Shown here: positions 26,487 to 36,059 of the stretch, in pieces
How the letters are laid out: each line of letters starts with the position of its first letter
Numbering within the stretch: the stretch's first letter is position 1
Source of the DNA: JAGNHN01 sp964590645
GTDB taxonomy: Bacteria > Bacteroidota > Bacteroidia > Bacteroidales > JAGNHN01
Length of the DNA stretch: 64,000 nucleotides
Assembly: GCA_964590645.1 (NCBI GenBank)
Contig: CAZPYJ010000005.1
Coordinates: forward strand, 1 to 64,000
Direction: 5' to 3'
Translations under genes and position numbers: made by a program
The notes under the pieces: model-generated
What the model saw: the letters and a program-made list of their open reading frames with translations, nothing else
What the model was told of the DNA's origin: nothing
Database searches by the model: none

Positions 26487-26855
26487 ATGGATGTACAGAG
26501 TGTTTTTATTCTCGTCCTGATCGGCCTTGCAGCCGGAATGCTGGGCGGCCTGATTGGTGTGGGTGGTGGCATTATCATAATACCAGGACTTCTCTTCCTG
26601 CTGGGGATGAGCCAGCACGGCGCGCAGGGAACCAGCCTTGCAGTGATGTTGCCCCCCATCGGATTGCTGGCAGCATATAATTATTATCGTGCCGGTGAAG
26701 TGAATCTCAAGTATGCCCTTATTATCGCTGCAGCATTTTTTATCGGAGGCTATTTCGGGTCTAAAATGGCACTGCATATCCCGGTGGTGACGATGAAAAA
26801 AATCTTCGGGCTATTCCTGTTGGCGATGGGAGCCCATCTGATCTTCGGACGCTGA
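26487..26855 (+). CDS. Half-length TauE/SafE-family membrane protein
   Basis: The 122-residue hydrophobic protein has about four membrane spans. The glycine-rich N-terminal motif GMLGGLIGVGGGIIIIPGLLFLLG is the hallmark of the TauE/SafE (sulfite/anion exporter) family, and the second half (GGYFGSKMALHIPVVTMKKIFGLFLLAMGAHLIFG) ends like one family repeat. Full-length members have two such halves (about 250 residues), so this is a single-repeat version that would have to work as a dimer. The ends are clean and no second half follows, so it does not look like a recent truncation. It follows the large propeller protein by 36 nt. Substrate unknown. Confidence 0.8.
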   Translation: MDVQSVFILVLIGLAAGMLGGLIGVGGGIIIIPGLLFLLGMSQHGAQGTSLAVMLPPIGLLAAYNYYRAGEVNLKYALIIAAAFFIGGYFGSKMALHIPVVTMKKIFGLFLLAMGAHLIFGR

Positions 26856-27252
26856 AGGCCGGGAAAAGGCTGCCGGCTTGTTGTCCCTTGATTATGAACA
26901 TTAAAAGTGTTAATAAGCATCCCTTTCACCCCTTGACTTATCCCGAAAACCCCTTTTGTCCTTTTCCGGATGAACTGCGGACTGCCAATCCACACCCTGG
27001 CATCAGAAAAGCCCCGATATTACTGGTATTCAGAAGCAAACCAAAGAGAGTCAGTAATACCGCATTGTTCAGGACTTATTCAAAGGATTAGCAGTTTGAT
27101 TTCAAAGATTTATGTCTTCCCTGCTTGTCTTTGTTGAAAACCCTATTTGACCCCCCAGAAAAAGCCTGCGTATCTTAGTTTTCGAAAATTTTCCGCAGGG
27201 TAGAAGCCCCCGAAAACAGCATTATTAACTGATTACCAAACCCTTATGTATT
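26856..27252. other. Gene-free leader region before nrdJ
   Basis: No gene is seen. A promoter lies at 27147-27178. I searched by eye for a cobalamin riboswitch (B12 box) and for paired NrdR boxes and found neither, although the downstream enzyme needs B12. Confidence 0.5.
27147..27178 (+). promoter_or_regulatory. Promoter of nrdJ
   Basis: TTGACC (27147-27152) is followed after 18 bp by TATCTTAG (27171-27178), close to the Bacteroidota -33 TTG / -7 TAnnTTTG pattern. The leader to the ATG is about 70 nt. Confidence 0.5.
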
Positions 27253-29991
27253 ATGGGTAGTGATTTATTCTCCGCAGCAGAACAGCCGTCAATAGTCGGG
27301 AAGGAGCTTAAGGATAAAGATTTTTATGAAAAAGTGATGGAAAAGAGACAGCGGCCGCAGCCGGCAGAACCAGAGGTATTGATTGAAGAAGCAAGCGTGC
27401 AGGAAGCGGAAGAGCAGCCCCGGGACCTCCTTCCACCTCTTTCTCCCGTTCCGGAAGTGCCGGAAGGAGGATTTGATTTTAATGAAGCCACCCGTATTGC
27501 CACAGATTATTTTAAAGGCGATGACCTGGCTGCCAAAGTATGGGTGAACAAGTATGCCCTGAAAGACAGCCTGGGAAAGCTCTATGAATTGAGCCCGGAC
27601 GATATGCACCGGCGTATTGCCCGGGAACTCGCCAGAATTGAGCAGAAGTATCCTAATCCGATGAGTGAGACTCTCATCTATGACTTACTGAAAGGCTTTC
27701 GCTATATCGTTCCCCAGGGAAGCCCTATGTCCGGCATTGGAAATAATTACCAGATTGTATCCCTTTCCAACTGCTTTGTGATTGGCAATGATTCAAATTC
27801 TGACTCCTACGGTGCCATCCTGAAAACCGACCAGGAACAGGTACAATTGATGAAAAGACGCGGAGGAGTGGGGCACGATCTCTCGCACATAAGACCCAAC
27901 AACAGTCCTGTGATGAATTCGGCGCTGCGCTCCACGGGTATCGTTCCTTTTATGGAGCGTTTCTCCAACTCCACCCGGGAAGTGGCACAGGATGGCCGCC
28001 GCGGCGCTCTGATGCTCACCGTTTCTGTAAAACATCCCGATGCCGGGCATTTCATTGATGCTAAAATGGATACCACCAAAGTGACCGGTGCCAATGTGAG
28101 CGTTAAGATTACTGATGAGTTTATGCGGGCTGTGGTCAGCGACAGTGACTTTGTCCAGCAGTTCCCCCTGGAAGGAGATCATCCGCTGTATTCAAAAACG
28201 ATCCGAGCCAGGGATCTGTGGAAGAAGATTGTGCACAATGCCTGGAAATCGGCAGAACCCGGCATCCTTTTCTGGGATACCATCATCAAAGAATCCGTTC
28301 CTGATTGCTATGCCGATCAGGGTTTTAAGACGGTTTCCACCAATCCCTGCGGAGAGATTCCTCTGTGTCCCTACGACAGTTGCCGCCTGCTGGCGATCAA
28401 CCTGTACAGTTATGTGGATTCTCCCTTTACTCCTGAAGCAACATTCAACTCCGAGAAATTCAGCCGGCACGTGCGCTACGCAATGCGGATGATGGATGAT
28501 ATCATCGACCTTGAGCTGGAAAAGATAGACCGTATTCTGGAGAAAATCGACAGCGATCCGGAAGCGGAAGAGATCAAAGCCATAGAAAGAAATCTTTGGC
28601 TCAACATCCGGAGAAAGGCCCTGGAAGGAAGACGTACAGGCCTGGGGATTACGGCAGAAGGCGATATGCTGGCTGCCCTGGGAACCCGATACGGAACCGA
28701 ACAGGCAACCAGCTTCTCGGCAGAGGTTCATAAACTGCTTGCCATTGAAGCGTATTCCTCCAGTGTTACGATGGCCCGTGAAAGGGGGGCTTTCCCGCTT
28801 TTTGATGTGGAAAGAGAAAAGAACAACCCCTTCATACAACGTCTTCGGGAAGCTGCCCCGGGCTTGTATGAAGATATGCGCCGCTATGGCCGTCGCAATA
28901 TCGCAATGCTCACCATTGCGCCAACCGGCACCACCAGCCTGATGACCCAAACCTCTTCCGGACTGGAACCGGCCTATCTGATTTCGTATAAGAGACGCAG
29001 GAAAGTGAATCCCAACGACAAGGACGTCAAAATTTCCTTCAGGGATAAGGTGGGGGACGCCTGGGAGGAGTACAATGTCTTCCACCACAAATTCGTCACC
29101 TGGCTTAGCACAAACGGCTATGATGTGGATGAGGTGAGCCACAGCAGTGATGAGGCCCTGCAGGAAATCATCGCCCAGTCACCCTATTATAAGGCGACAG
29201 CCAACGAAATCGACTGGGTGGAAAAAGTAAGGATGCAGGGTGCTGTGCAGAAATGGGTGGATCACAGCATCAGCGTCACAGTGAATGTTCCGGAGCAGAT
29301 CCAGGAAGAGACCATCGGCAAGATCTATCAGGAAGCCTGGGAAAGCGGGTGTAAGGGAATGACGGTATACCGCGACGGATCACGCAGTGGAGTGCTCGTT
29401 TCTGCCGAGAAAGAGAAAAAGAAAGACAATGTGTTCGGAGAAACCGATGCCCCTAAACGTCCGCAGCGCCTACCCGCCGAGGTGGTTAGGTTCCAAAACG
29501 ATTATGAAAAATGGATTGCTTTTGTGGGTCTATACAACGACCGGCCCTATGAGATTTTTACAGGAAAAGCCGATGACTTCCTCGTGCCTTCCTGGGTAGA
29601 AACAGGATGGATTATCAAGAGCAAATCAGATAAGGGCCAAAGCCGCTATGATTTTCAGTACGAAGACCGACACGGCTACAAGGTGACAATGGAAGGCCTC
29701 TCCCGCTCTTTCAACAAAGAGTATTGGAATTATGCCAAACTGATCTCCGGGATACTGCGCCACGGAATGCCCCTGCAGTTTGTGGTGCACGTGATCAATA
29801 CCCTTGATCTGCGTTCCGATTCCATCACCACCTGGAAGAACGGCATCGAAAGGGCATTGAAAAAGTTCATCCCGGATGGAACCAAAGCGGTTGCGGTAAA
29901 GGCCTGCCCCAAATGTGAAGACGATACCAATATGGTGTATCAGGAAGGCTGTCTGGTTTGCAAGACCTGCGGATACAGCGCCTGTACCTGA
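27253..29991 (+). CDS. nrdJ: Class II (adenosylcobalamin-dependent) ribonucleotide reductase
   Basis: The 912-residue enzyme reduces ribonucleotides to deoxyribonucleotides using a B12-derived thiyl radical. C174 in SLSNCFVIG fits the N-terminal cysteine of the redox pair. NPCGEIPL carries the radical cysteine C366 and E368. LTIAPTGTTSLM is the phosphate-binding segment. The C-terminus has a CxxC...CxxC cluster (CPKCEDDTNMVYQEGCLVCKTCG), the usual place for the redox-shuttle cysteines. The first 75 residues are acidic and proline-rich and do not resemble an ATP cone, so allosteric activity control by that domain is not expected. ATG 27253 follows the promoter well. Confidence 0.95.
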   Translation: MGSDLFSAAEQPSIVGKELKDKDFYEKVMEKRQRPQPAEPEVLIEEASVQEAEEQPRDLLPPLSPVPEVPEGGFDFNEATRIATDYFKGDDLAAKVWVNKYALKDSLGKLYELSPDDMHRRIARELARIEQKYPNPMSETLIYDLLKGFRYIVPQGSPMSGIGNNYQIVSLSNCFVIGNDSNSDSYGAILKTDQEQVQLMKRRGGVGHDLSHIRPNNSPVMNSALRSTGIVPFMERFSNSTREVAQDGRRGALMLTVSVKHPDAGHFIDAKMDTTKVTGANVSVKITDEFMRAVVSDSDFVQQFPLEGDHPLYSKTIRARDLWKKIVHNAWKSAEPGILFWDTIIKESVPDCYADQGFKTVSTNPCGEIPLCPYDSCRLLAINLYSYVDSPFTPEATFNSEKFSRHVRYAMRMMDDIIDLELEKIDRILEKIDSDPEAEEIKAIERNLWLNIRRKALEGRRTGLGITAEGDMLAALGTRYGTEQATSFSAEVHKLLAIEAYSSSVTMARERGAFPLFDVEREKNNPFIQRLREAAPGLYEDMRRYGRRNIAMLTIAPTGTTSLMTQTSSGLEPAYLISYKRRRKVNPNDKDVKISFRDKVGDAWEEYNVFHHKFVTWLSTNGYDVDEVSHSSDEALQEIIAQSPYYKATANEIDWVEKVRMQGAVQKWVDHSISVTVNVPEQIQEETIGKIYQEAWESGCKGMTVYRDGSRSGVLVSAEKEKKKDNVFGETDAPKRPQRLPAEVVRFQNDYEKWIAFVGLYNDRPYEIFTGKADDFLVPSWVETGWIIKSKSDKGQSRYDFQYEDRHGYKVTMEGLSRSFNKEYWNYAKLISGILRHGMPLQFVVHVINTLDLRSDSITTWKNGIERALKKFIPDGTKAVAVKACPKCEDDTNMVYQEGCLVCKTCGYSACT

Positions 29992-30182
29992 TCCCGGCAG
30001 GCTGGTGGAATAAGTCCGAACAAAGCATCGTAATCGTCTTGCTTCCAAGCTAAGCTGTTTGTGATCTCATCGTATTTAAGCGTACACAAGGCTTTTTTGG
30101 AATCTCAATATTCGAAATGAATTCTGAAAGACCTTCAAAAGCCTATGAGGAGCGGATCACCATAGGATGACAGTCCTTTTCT

Positions 30183-33100
30183 TTACATATTCCTGCGATA
30201 CTGCCCGCCAACCCTGAAAAGGGCGTCGGTGATCTGTCCCAGGCTGGCATATTTTACTGTCTCCATTAAGGCTGCAAAGACATTCTTCCCCTGCATCGCT
30301 CCTTGCTGCAATTCCCGCAGGGCCGGGGGAGCCTTCTCCTCCCATATCTGTTGAAATTTAAGGAGATTGGCAATCTGCCGCTGCTTCTCCTCCTCTGTTG
30401 CACGAATGACCTCTCCGGGAATGATGGTTGGAGACCCTTCGGAAGAAAGGAAGGTGTTCACCCCTACCACTGGCAGCTTACCGCTGTGCTTTTGGTGTTC
30501 ATAAAACATCGATTCTTCCTGGATTTTGCCTCGCTGGTACATCGTCTCCATTGCTCCAAGTACTCCCCCGCGTTCCGTCAGACGATCAAACTCTGCCAGT
30601 ACCGCTTCCTCGACAAGGCGGGTCAGCTCCTCGATGATGAAGGAACCCTGCAGCGGATTCTCATTCTTGGCCAGCCCCAGCTCTTTGTTTATGATGAGCT
30701 GGATGGCCATCGCCCGACGGACACTTTCTTCCGTTGGGGTGGTGATGGCCTCATCATAAGCATTGGTGTGCAGGCTGTTACAATTATCATAGATGGCATA
30801 TAAAGCCTGCAGGGTAGTCCGGATATCATTAAAAGCAATCTCCTGGGCGTGTAACGATCTGCCGGAAGTTTGAATATGGTATTTCAACATCTGCGAGCGC
30901 TCATTGCCGCCATACTTCAACTTCATCGCTTTGGCCCAGATGCTGCGGGCCACCCGGCCCATTACCGCATACTCCGGATCAATGCCATTGGAAAAGAAAA
31001 AACTGAGATTGGGCGCAAAATCATCAATGTGCATCCCTCTTGAAAGGTAATACTCCACATAGGTGAAGCCATTGGCCAGGGTAAGGGCCAGCTGGGTGAT
31101 AGGATTGGCACCGGCTTCTGCAATATGATAACCGGAAATGCTGACGGAATAAAAATTCCTGACTTTATTCTCAATGAAGTACTCCTGCACATCGCCCATC
31201 AATTTCAGGGAGAAATCCGTGGAAAAAATACAGGTGTTCTGGGCCTGGTCTTCCTTCAGAATATCCGCCTGCACTGTGCCCCTGACCTTGCTTATGGTCT
31301 CCCTCCTGATCTTTTCATACACTTCCTTTTCCAGCACCTGATCACCGGAGATCCCCAGCAGAAGCAGGCCGAAGCCATCGTTGCCGGCGGGGAGGGCGTT
31401 GTGATACACAGGCTGCTCCTGCCCCCTGGCATCAAAGATGGCAGCGATTTTCGCTTTTACCTCTTCCGTCAATCCATTGTTACGGACGTACCGCTCACAC
31501 TGCTGGTCAATAGCCGTATTGAGAAAGAAGGCCATCAGGGTAGGCGCCGGTCCGTTGATGGTCATCGACACGGAAGTCTTTGGATCTGTGAGATCAAAGC
31601 CGCTGTATAGCCGTTTGGCATCATCCAGTGTGGCAATGGAAACACCGGCGTTTCCGATCTTTCCATAAATGTCGGGGCGTTCTCCAGGATCTTCTCCGTA
31701 GAGGGTAACAGAATCAAAGGCGGTTGAAAGCCTGACCGCAGGCATTCCTTCCGAGAGGTAATGGAACCTTTTGTTGGTCCGTTCAGGCCCTCCTTCCCCG
31801 GCAAACATCCGGGTAGGGTCTTCCCCCTGCCTCTTGAAAGGGAACACCCCTGCGGTATAAGGGAAGCGACCTGGGAGGTTTTCCAGCATCGTCCAGCGCA
31901 CAATGTCCTTCCAGCTGTGGTATCCCGGAAGGATTACTTTGGGAACCAGCGTTCCTGAAAGACTCCGGGTGGTGGTTTCCACAGGGATATCTTTTCCCCT
32001 GACACGATAGGTATACACCTCTTCACGGTATGCCTTTTTCCATTCCGGCCAGGCATTCAGCACCTCCAGGGTCTCTGGTTTCAATCTGGCTTTACGGCTA
32101 CGGATTTCCTCGCGCAGCTTTTCCGAAAGGCTTGCATCGCTGAGCAGGCCGGCAGCCGCTTCCAGATGCTGAACAAGAGCGGCTGCTTCGCTTTCCTGTT
32201 CCGCCTCTTTGTTGTATGTGCGTATGGTTTCACTGATCTCACTGAGGTAGCGCACCCGGCGGGGGGGGATGATATGCACTTCTGCACCGGGATCGTGGGC
32301 TTCGCTTCTTTCCCATTCCGGAAACTTCTTCCCGAAGACGTTCAGCTTTTTCATCAGGGCGGCAAATAAAGCATCGGTGCCGGGATCATTGAAGCGGGAA
32401 GCCATCGTGCCGAATACCGGCATAGATTCCGTATCCTGATCAAAAAGCCGGTGGTTTCGCTGGTATTGCTTCCGTACATCCCGCAAAGCATCCAGGGCAC
32501 CACGGCGGTCGAATTTGTTAATGGCAATCACATCGGCGAAGTCCAGCATATCAATCTTCTCCAGTTGGGAAGCTGCCCCGTACTCCGGGGTCATCAGATA
32601 GAGAGAAACATCACTGTGGTCAATGATCTCAGTGTCGCTTTGTCCTATCCCGCTTGTTTCGAGGATGATAAGATCAAAATTGGCGGCCCGCATAATACAA
32701 AGGGCTTCACGGATGTGCGCCGACATAGCCAGGTTCGCCTGACGGGTGGCCAGGGAGCGCATAAAGACCCTGGGGTTGTCGATGGCATTCATCCGGATGC
32801 GGTCGCCAAGCAAAGCCCCGCCACTCTTGCGTTTGCTGGGATCTACCGACAAAATGGCCAGGTTTTTTTCAGGATAGGCTTCCAGGAAACGACGCGTGAT
32901 CTCATCGATCATCGAAGACTTGCCTGCCCCTCCTGTACCGGTAATGCCCAGCACAGGCACTTCGTTCCTGCAACCGGCCCGGTGCAGGGTATCCAGGACG
33001 TCTTGTACCTCTTCTTTGCGGTTTTCAGCCGCGGAAACCAGGCGAGCCAAAGCCCGGTAATCGCGGGCATAAATCTGTTCGATCCCGATGTTTTGCATAT

Positions 33101-33551
33101 CCCCCGAGGGGAAATCAGCTCCTTCCAACACCAGGTTGATCATTCCCTGCAAGCCCATTTTTCTGCCATCGTCCGGACTGAATATGCGGGCAATGCCATA
33201 AGCGTGAAGTTCAGCAATTTCCTCTGGAAGGATTACCCCTCCGCCTCCACCAAAGATCTTGATATGGCCTGCATCCTGCTCCCGGAGCAAGTCGTACATA
33301 TACTTGAAAAACTCAATATGCCCCCCCTGATAAGAGGTGATGGCGATAGCCTGCGCATCTTCCTGCACCGCGCAATGCACGATTTCGTGAACAGAACGAT
33401 TGTGTCCCAGGTGAATGACCTCGGCACCGGAAGCCTGCATAATACGCCGCATAATGTTGATGGCTGCATCGTGTCCATCATAAAGAGAGGCGGCAGTGAC
33501 GATCCTGACTTTATGGCGTGTTTTGTAAATCTCCAGGGGCTCCATATCCAT
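30183..33551 (-). CDS. icmF: Fused isobutyryl-CoA mutase (IcmF)
   Basis: The 1122-residue fusion interconverts isobutyryl-CoA and n-butyryl-CoA with adenosylcobalamin. Domains in order: B12-binding (about 10-150; YDGHDAA with the cobalt ligand H27, and GGGGGVI), MeaI-type G-protein chaperone (about 195-420; P-loop GTGGAGKSS at 205-213, NKFDRRGALDAL) and mutase barrel (about 550-1122; FPYTAGVFPFKR, GPERTNKRFHYLSEG, TINGPAPTLMAFFLNTAIDQQCERY). The order and the FPYTAGVFPFKR segment fit IcmF, not methylmalonyl-CoA mutase. ATG 33551 is chosen because a TATCTTTG element (33575-33582) lies between it and the upstream ATG at 33590. Confidence 0.95.
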   Translation of the reverse strand: MDMEPLEIYKTRHKVRIVTAASLYDGHDAAINIMRRIMQASGAEVIHLGHNRSVHEIVHCAVQEDAQAIAITSYQGGHIEFFKYMYDLLREQDAGHIKIFGGGGGVILPEEIAELHAYGIARIFSPDDGRKMGLQGMINLVLEGADFPSGDMQNIGIEQIYARDYRALARLVSAAENRKEEVQDVLDTLHRAGCRNEVPVLGITGTGGAGKSSMIDEITRRFLEAYPEKNLAILSVDPSKRKSGGALLGDRIRMNAIDNPRVFMRSLATRQANLAMSAHIREALCIMRAANFDLIILETSGIGQSDTEIIDHSDVSLYLMTPEYGAASQLEKIDMLDFADVIAINKFDRRGALDALRDVRKQYQRNHRLFDQDTESMPVFGTMASRFNDPGTDALFAALMKKLNVFGKKFPEWERSEAHDPGAEVHIIPPRRVRYLSEISETIRTYNKEAEQESEAAALVQHLEAAAGLLSDASLSEKLREEIRSRKARLKPETLEVLNAWPEWKKAYREEVYTYRVRGKDIPVETTTRSLSGTLVPKVILPGYHSWKDIVRWTMLENLPGRFPYTAGVFPFKRQGEDPTRMFAGEGGPERTNKRFHYLSEGMPAVRLSTAFDSVTLYGEDPGERPDIYGKIGNAGVSIATLDDAKRLYSGFDLTDPKTSVSMTINGPAPTLMAFFLNTAIDQQCERYVRNNGLTEEVKAKIAAIFDARGQEQPVYHNALPAGNDGFGLLLLGISGDQVLEKEVYEKIRRETISKVRGTVQADILKEDQAQNTCIFSTDFSLKLMGDVQEYFIENKVRNFYSVSISGYHIAEAGANPITQLALTLANGFTYVEYYLSRGMHIDDFAPNLSFFFSNGIDPEYAVMGRVARSIWAKAMKLKYGGNERSQMLKYHIQTSGRSLHAQEIAFNDIRTTLQALYAIYDNCNSLHTNAYDEAITTPTEESVRRAMAIQLIINKELGLAKNENPLQGSFIIEELTRLVEEAVLAEFDRLTERGGVLGAMETMYQRGKIQEESMFYEHQKHSGKLPVVGVNTFLSSEGSPTIIPGEVIRATEEEKQRQIANLLKFQQIWEEKAPPALRELQQGAMQGKNVFAALMETVKYASLGQITDALFRVGGQYRRNM

Positions 33552-33574
33552 CTTTGCTGGTTTTCTTTGATTTA

Positions 33575-33582
33575 CAAAGATA
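33575..33582 (-). promoter_or_regulatory. -7 promoter element of icmF
   Basis: TATCTTTG on the minus strand matches TAnnTTTG. Initiation would fall near 33568, giving a leader of only about 17 nt before ATG 33551. No B12 riboswitch could therefore fit in the leader. Confidence 0.5.
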
Positions 33583-33666
33583 AGAAGCATAGCACATATT
33601 TAAAAAGATATATGCAATGGATGTTAAAGAAGGGCGGGAGGGAAGAGAGAAGCCTTGCTATTTCTG

Positions 33667-34017
33667 TCAGTCGATCTGCTTCTCCAAATCATCAAAAACC
33701 AGTTGCATAACCACATTCAGCCTATCGATCAGGGGCTGTACAGCGGCAGAACCGGATCCGGCTTTTGCCAGCGACTCGATCTCCCGGATGGATGCCCTGA
33801 GTTCACTGATATCAAAAAGATCGATGGAGGACTTTAACTTATGGGCTGTATTGGCGAGGGATTCCCAGTTTTCAGTCTGAAAATGCCGGTTCAATTCTGC
33901 GAGGATATCCGGGGAGGAGGAAGCGAATACCCTGATCATATTCCGGAGGGCTTCTTCATCCCCGTCCAGCAGGTCACGCAGATGATTCAGGTTATATTGA
34001 GGGCGGCCTTTGCTCAT
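33667..34017 (-). CDS. HPt-domain phosphotransfer protein
   Basis: The 116-residue helical protein is a stand-alone histidine phosphotransfer (HPt) domain. The phosphorylatable histidine is H59 in the motif NTAHKLKSSIDLF. Such proteins shuttle phosphoryl groups between hybrid histidine kinases and response regulators. The start overlaps the stop of the NtrC-type regulator gene by 4 nt, so they are co-translated and the regulator is its likely partner. No histidine kinase is encoded in this window. Confidence 0.88.
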   Translation of the reverse strand: MSKGRPQYNLNHLRDLLDGDEEALRNMIRVFASSSPDILAELNRHFQTENWESLANTAHKLKSSIDLFDISELRASIREIESLAKAGSGSAAVQPLIDRLNVVMQLVFDDLEKQID

Positions 34018-35363
34018 AGTTTGATTTTATTGGCCTGAAGCAGGCGGTAAATGGTGGATTTTCCCACACCCAGCTTGGCGGCTACTTCTTTGACATTGTG
34101 GTTATACTTTTTCAGATAGTAAGAAATGATTTCGTTTGTGTAGGCCTCCAGGGTTTTCTCTTCCTGCAGGAAATCGCCCGGGAGGTGACCCGAGTTGAGG
34201 GAAATATCCTTAGCTTCAATGCTATGGCCGGGGGCCATCACCACTGCCAGTTCCACGATGGCTTTCAGTTCCCGCACGTTTCCGGGATATGGATATGCCA
34301 GTAATTTCTCCTGTGCATCCTGGGCCAGTCTTTTGGGCTTTATTCCGTTCTCTTCACAAAATGCATCCACGAAATGCCGTGCCAGCAGTATGATATCCTG
34401 TCCACGATGCCGCAGCGGCGGCAATTCAATCGGCAAGCCAAGCAAACGATAGTAAAGATCTTCCCTCAGATTGCCCTTCTTCACCTCCTCAGACAGCACC
34501 TTGTTGGTAGCCACAAGCAGGCGGGCTTTCATCGGGATGACCTCATTCCCCCCCACCCGGGTAAACTCTTTTTCCTGTAAGACACGCAGGAGTTTGGCCT
34601 GCATACTCAGGTCCATCTCAGCGATCTCATCCAGAAAAAGGGTACCGTCTGAAGCGGCTTCAAATTTTCCTATTTTTCGGTTATGGGCGCCGGTAAAAGC
34701 CCCTTTCTCATAGCCGAAAAACTCACTTTCGATCAGTTCGCCGGGTATAGCCGTCACATTCACCGCCACAAAGGGCCTGGAGTTGCGGGATGAATTGTAG
34801 TGGATGGCTTTGGCTACCAGATCTTTCCCCGTCCCGGTCTCTCCCGTCAGGGATACAGTGATATTGGTCTCAATGGCTTTTTCTATCAAACTGAAAATTT
34901 GTTTGATTGCCGGGCTGTTTCCTTTGATGACCTTGTTGTATACATACTTTCTCCCGATCTCTTCTTTCAGGGCACTGATTTCCTGCTTCAGGGCCATTCT
35001 TTCCTTCAGGTTCCGCAATATTCCCCACAGGCGTTCGCGGGTATCGGCATCCTTGACGATATAGCCGTAAGCGCCTTCACGCAGCAGGTTGATGGCTGTC
35101 CCCACATCCTCCTGTCCGGAAACGATGACCACCGGCAGCTCAGGATCAAAATCCCTGATCCTGCGGATGACTTCCAATCCTGAAATATCCGGCAAGCTGT
35201 AGTCCAGGGAGATCATATCCGGCTTTTTCTGCAGGTTACGCAGGCATTCCGACCCACTCGTAAATAAGCTTACCTCGCACTCCGGATCTTTTGAAAGATG
35301 ATACCGCAGCATCTCCCCGTAGAGGCGATCGTCTTCCACAACAAATATCCGAAGCAAACTCAT
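34014..35363 (-). CDS. Sigma-54-dependent response regulator, NtrC family
   Basis: The 449-residue regulator has a receiver domain (about 1-120; D11/D12 acidic pocket and phospho-acceptor D54 in ISLDYSLPD), an AAA+ sigma-54 activation domain (about 140-380; Walker A GETGTGKD at 174-181, GAFTGA at 221-226, Walker B TLFLDEIAEM), and a Fis-type HTH at the C-terminus (VKEVAAKLGVGKSTIYRLL). The intact GAFTGA loop means it can contact sigma-54. ATG 35363 follows a TAACTTTG element; the 82-residue upstream extension in the same frame has no domain character. Partner of the overlapping HPt gene. Confidence 0.94.
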   Translation of the reverse strand: MSLLRIFVVEDDRLYGEMLRYHLSKDPECEVSLFTSGSECLRNLQKKPDMISLDYSLPDISGLEVIRRIRDFDPELPVVIVSGQEDVGTAINLLREGAYGYIVKDADTRERLWGILRNLKERMALKQEISALKEEIGRKYVYNKVIKGNSPAIKQIFSLIEKAIETNITVSLTGETGTGKDLVAKAIHYNSSRNSRPFVAVNVTAIPGELIESEFFGYEKGAFTGAHNRKIGKFEAASDGTLFLDEIAEMDLSMQAKLLRVLQEKEFTRVGGNEVIPMKARLLVATNKVLSEEVKKGNLREDLYYRLLGLPIELPPLRHRGQDIILLARHFVDAFCEENGIKPKRLAQDAQEKLLAYPYPGNVRELKAIVELAVVMAPGHSIEAKDISLNSGHLPGDFLQEEKTLEAYTNEIISYYLKKYNHNVKEVAAKLGVGKSTIYRLLQANKIKL

Positions 35364-35377
35364 CGCGGGAATTTTCC

Positions 35378-35385
35378 CAAAGTTA
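35378..35385 (-). promoter_or_regulatory. -7 element of the NtrC-type regulator gene
   Basis: TAACTTTG on the minus strand fits TAnnTTTG and lies about 15 bp before ATG 35363. No clear -33 element is present. Confidence 0.45.
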
Positions 35386-35568
35386 GAAATATTCTTTCGC
35401 CTGATGCCATTTCTATGAATGCCCCGTAGGATATGGCGGGGACAATACCGGCAGTCTTCGTGAGCCGGGAATACTGTCAGGAAATAAACCAAAAGCGCCG
35501 AAACTTGTTTAAAGCTTTTTGCCTGTTCCTTTTGTGAACAGACTATCCTTATCTTACCAAAACAAACA

Positions 35569-35928
35569 ATGATGAATAAAAATGATATCCTGCAGGTTTT
35601 TGAGGCCATTGACCAATTTGACGCCCCGCGTTTTGCATCTTTTATGACAGATGATGCCGTTTTTCGTTTCGGTAATATGCCGGCGGTGGAGGGACGTAAT
35701 CAGATTGAAGCATTTGTGGGGGGATTCTTTCAATCCATTAAAGCGATTAAGCACGACCAGATAGAAGTTTGGGAAGCAGAAGGGGTGAGGCTGATGAATG
35801 GCCGTGTTACCTATACCCGACACGATGATACCACCCTGACTGTATTCTTCGCCAATACTTTCAAAATGGAGGGAGACAAGATCCGGGAATATTTCATTTT
35901 CGTGGATACTTCTGCCTTGTACCAGTAA
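35569..35928 (+). CDS. SnoaL-like / NTF2-fold protein
   Basis: The 119-residue protein fits the NTF2-like/SnoaL superfamily, a cone-shaped alpha+beta barrel. It begins with the usual helix pattern (NDILQVFEAIDQFDAPRFASFMTDDAVFRFG), followed by EGRNQIEAFVGGFF, then strands ending DKIREYFIFVDTSALY. Members include ketosteroid isomerase-like enzymes and many uncharacterised proteins. No catalytic role can be assigned. Two ATGs are adjacent (35569, 35572). It is a single-gene unit between the divergent regulator and the polysaccharide locus. Confidence 0.8.
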   Translation: MMNKNDILQVFEAIDQFDAPRFASFMTDDAVFRFGNMPAVEGRNQIEAFVGGFFQSIKAIKHDQIEVWEAEGVRLMNGRVTYTRHDDTTLTVFFANTFKMEGDKIREYFIFVDTSALYQ

Positions 35929-36059
35929 GTAGTTTTAGCCCTCCGGGCCCCTATACAGGCCCAGTTCGGGTAAATCTTTTTGTATCAAATGATTACTCCG
36001 GATGTAATGCATATATTTACTTCCGGTTTTTTTTATTTCCCAGCGAAAACCTTTCACTT

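Noticed and set aside
26856..27252. Cobalamin riboswitch before nrdJ
   Set aside because: No B12 box or matching stems could be found by eye, and a normal promoter with a short leader is present.
28192..29142. 316-codon minus-strand frame opposite nrdJ
   Set aside because: Antisense shadow of the class II reductase gene.
33590..33590. ATG 33590 as the start of icmF
   Set aside because: A good -7 element lies between it and ATG 33551, and the added residues have no family similarity.
32451..33710. 419-codon plus-strand frame opposite icmF
   Set aside because: Antisense shadow of icmF; no domain pattern.
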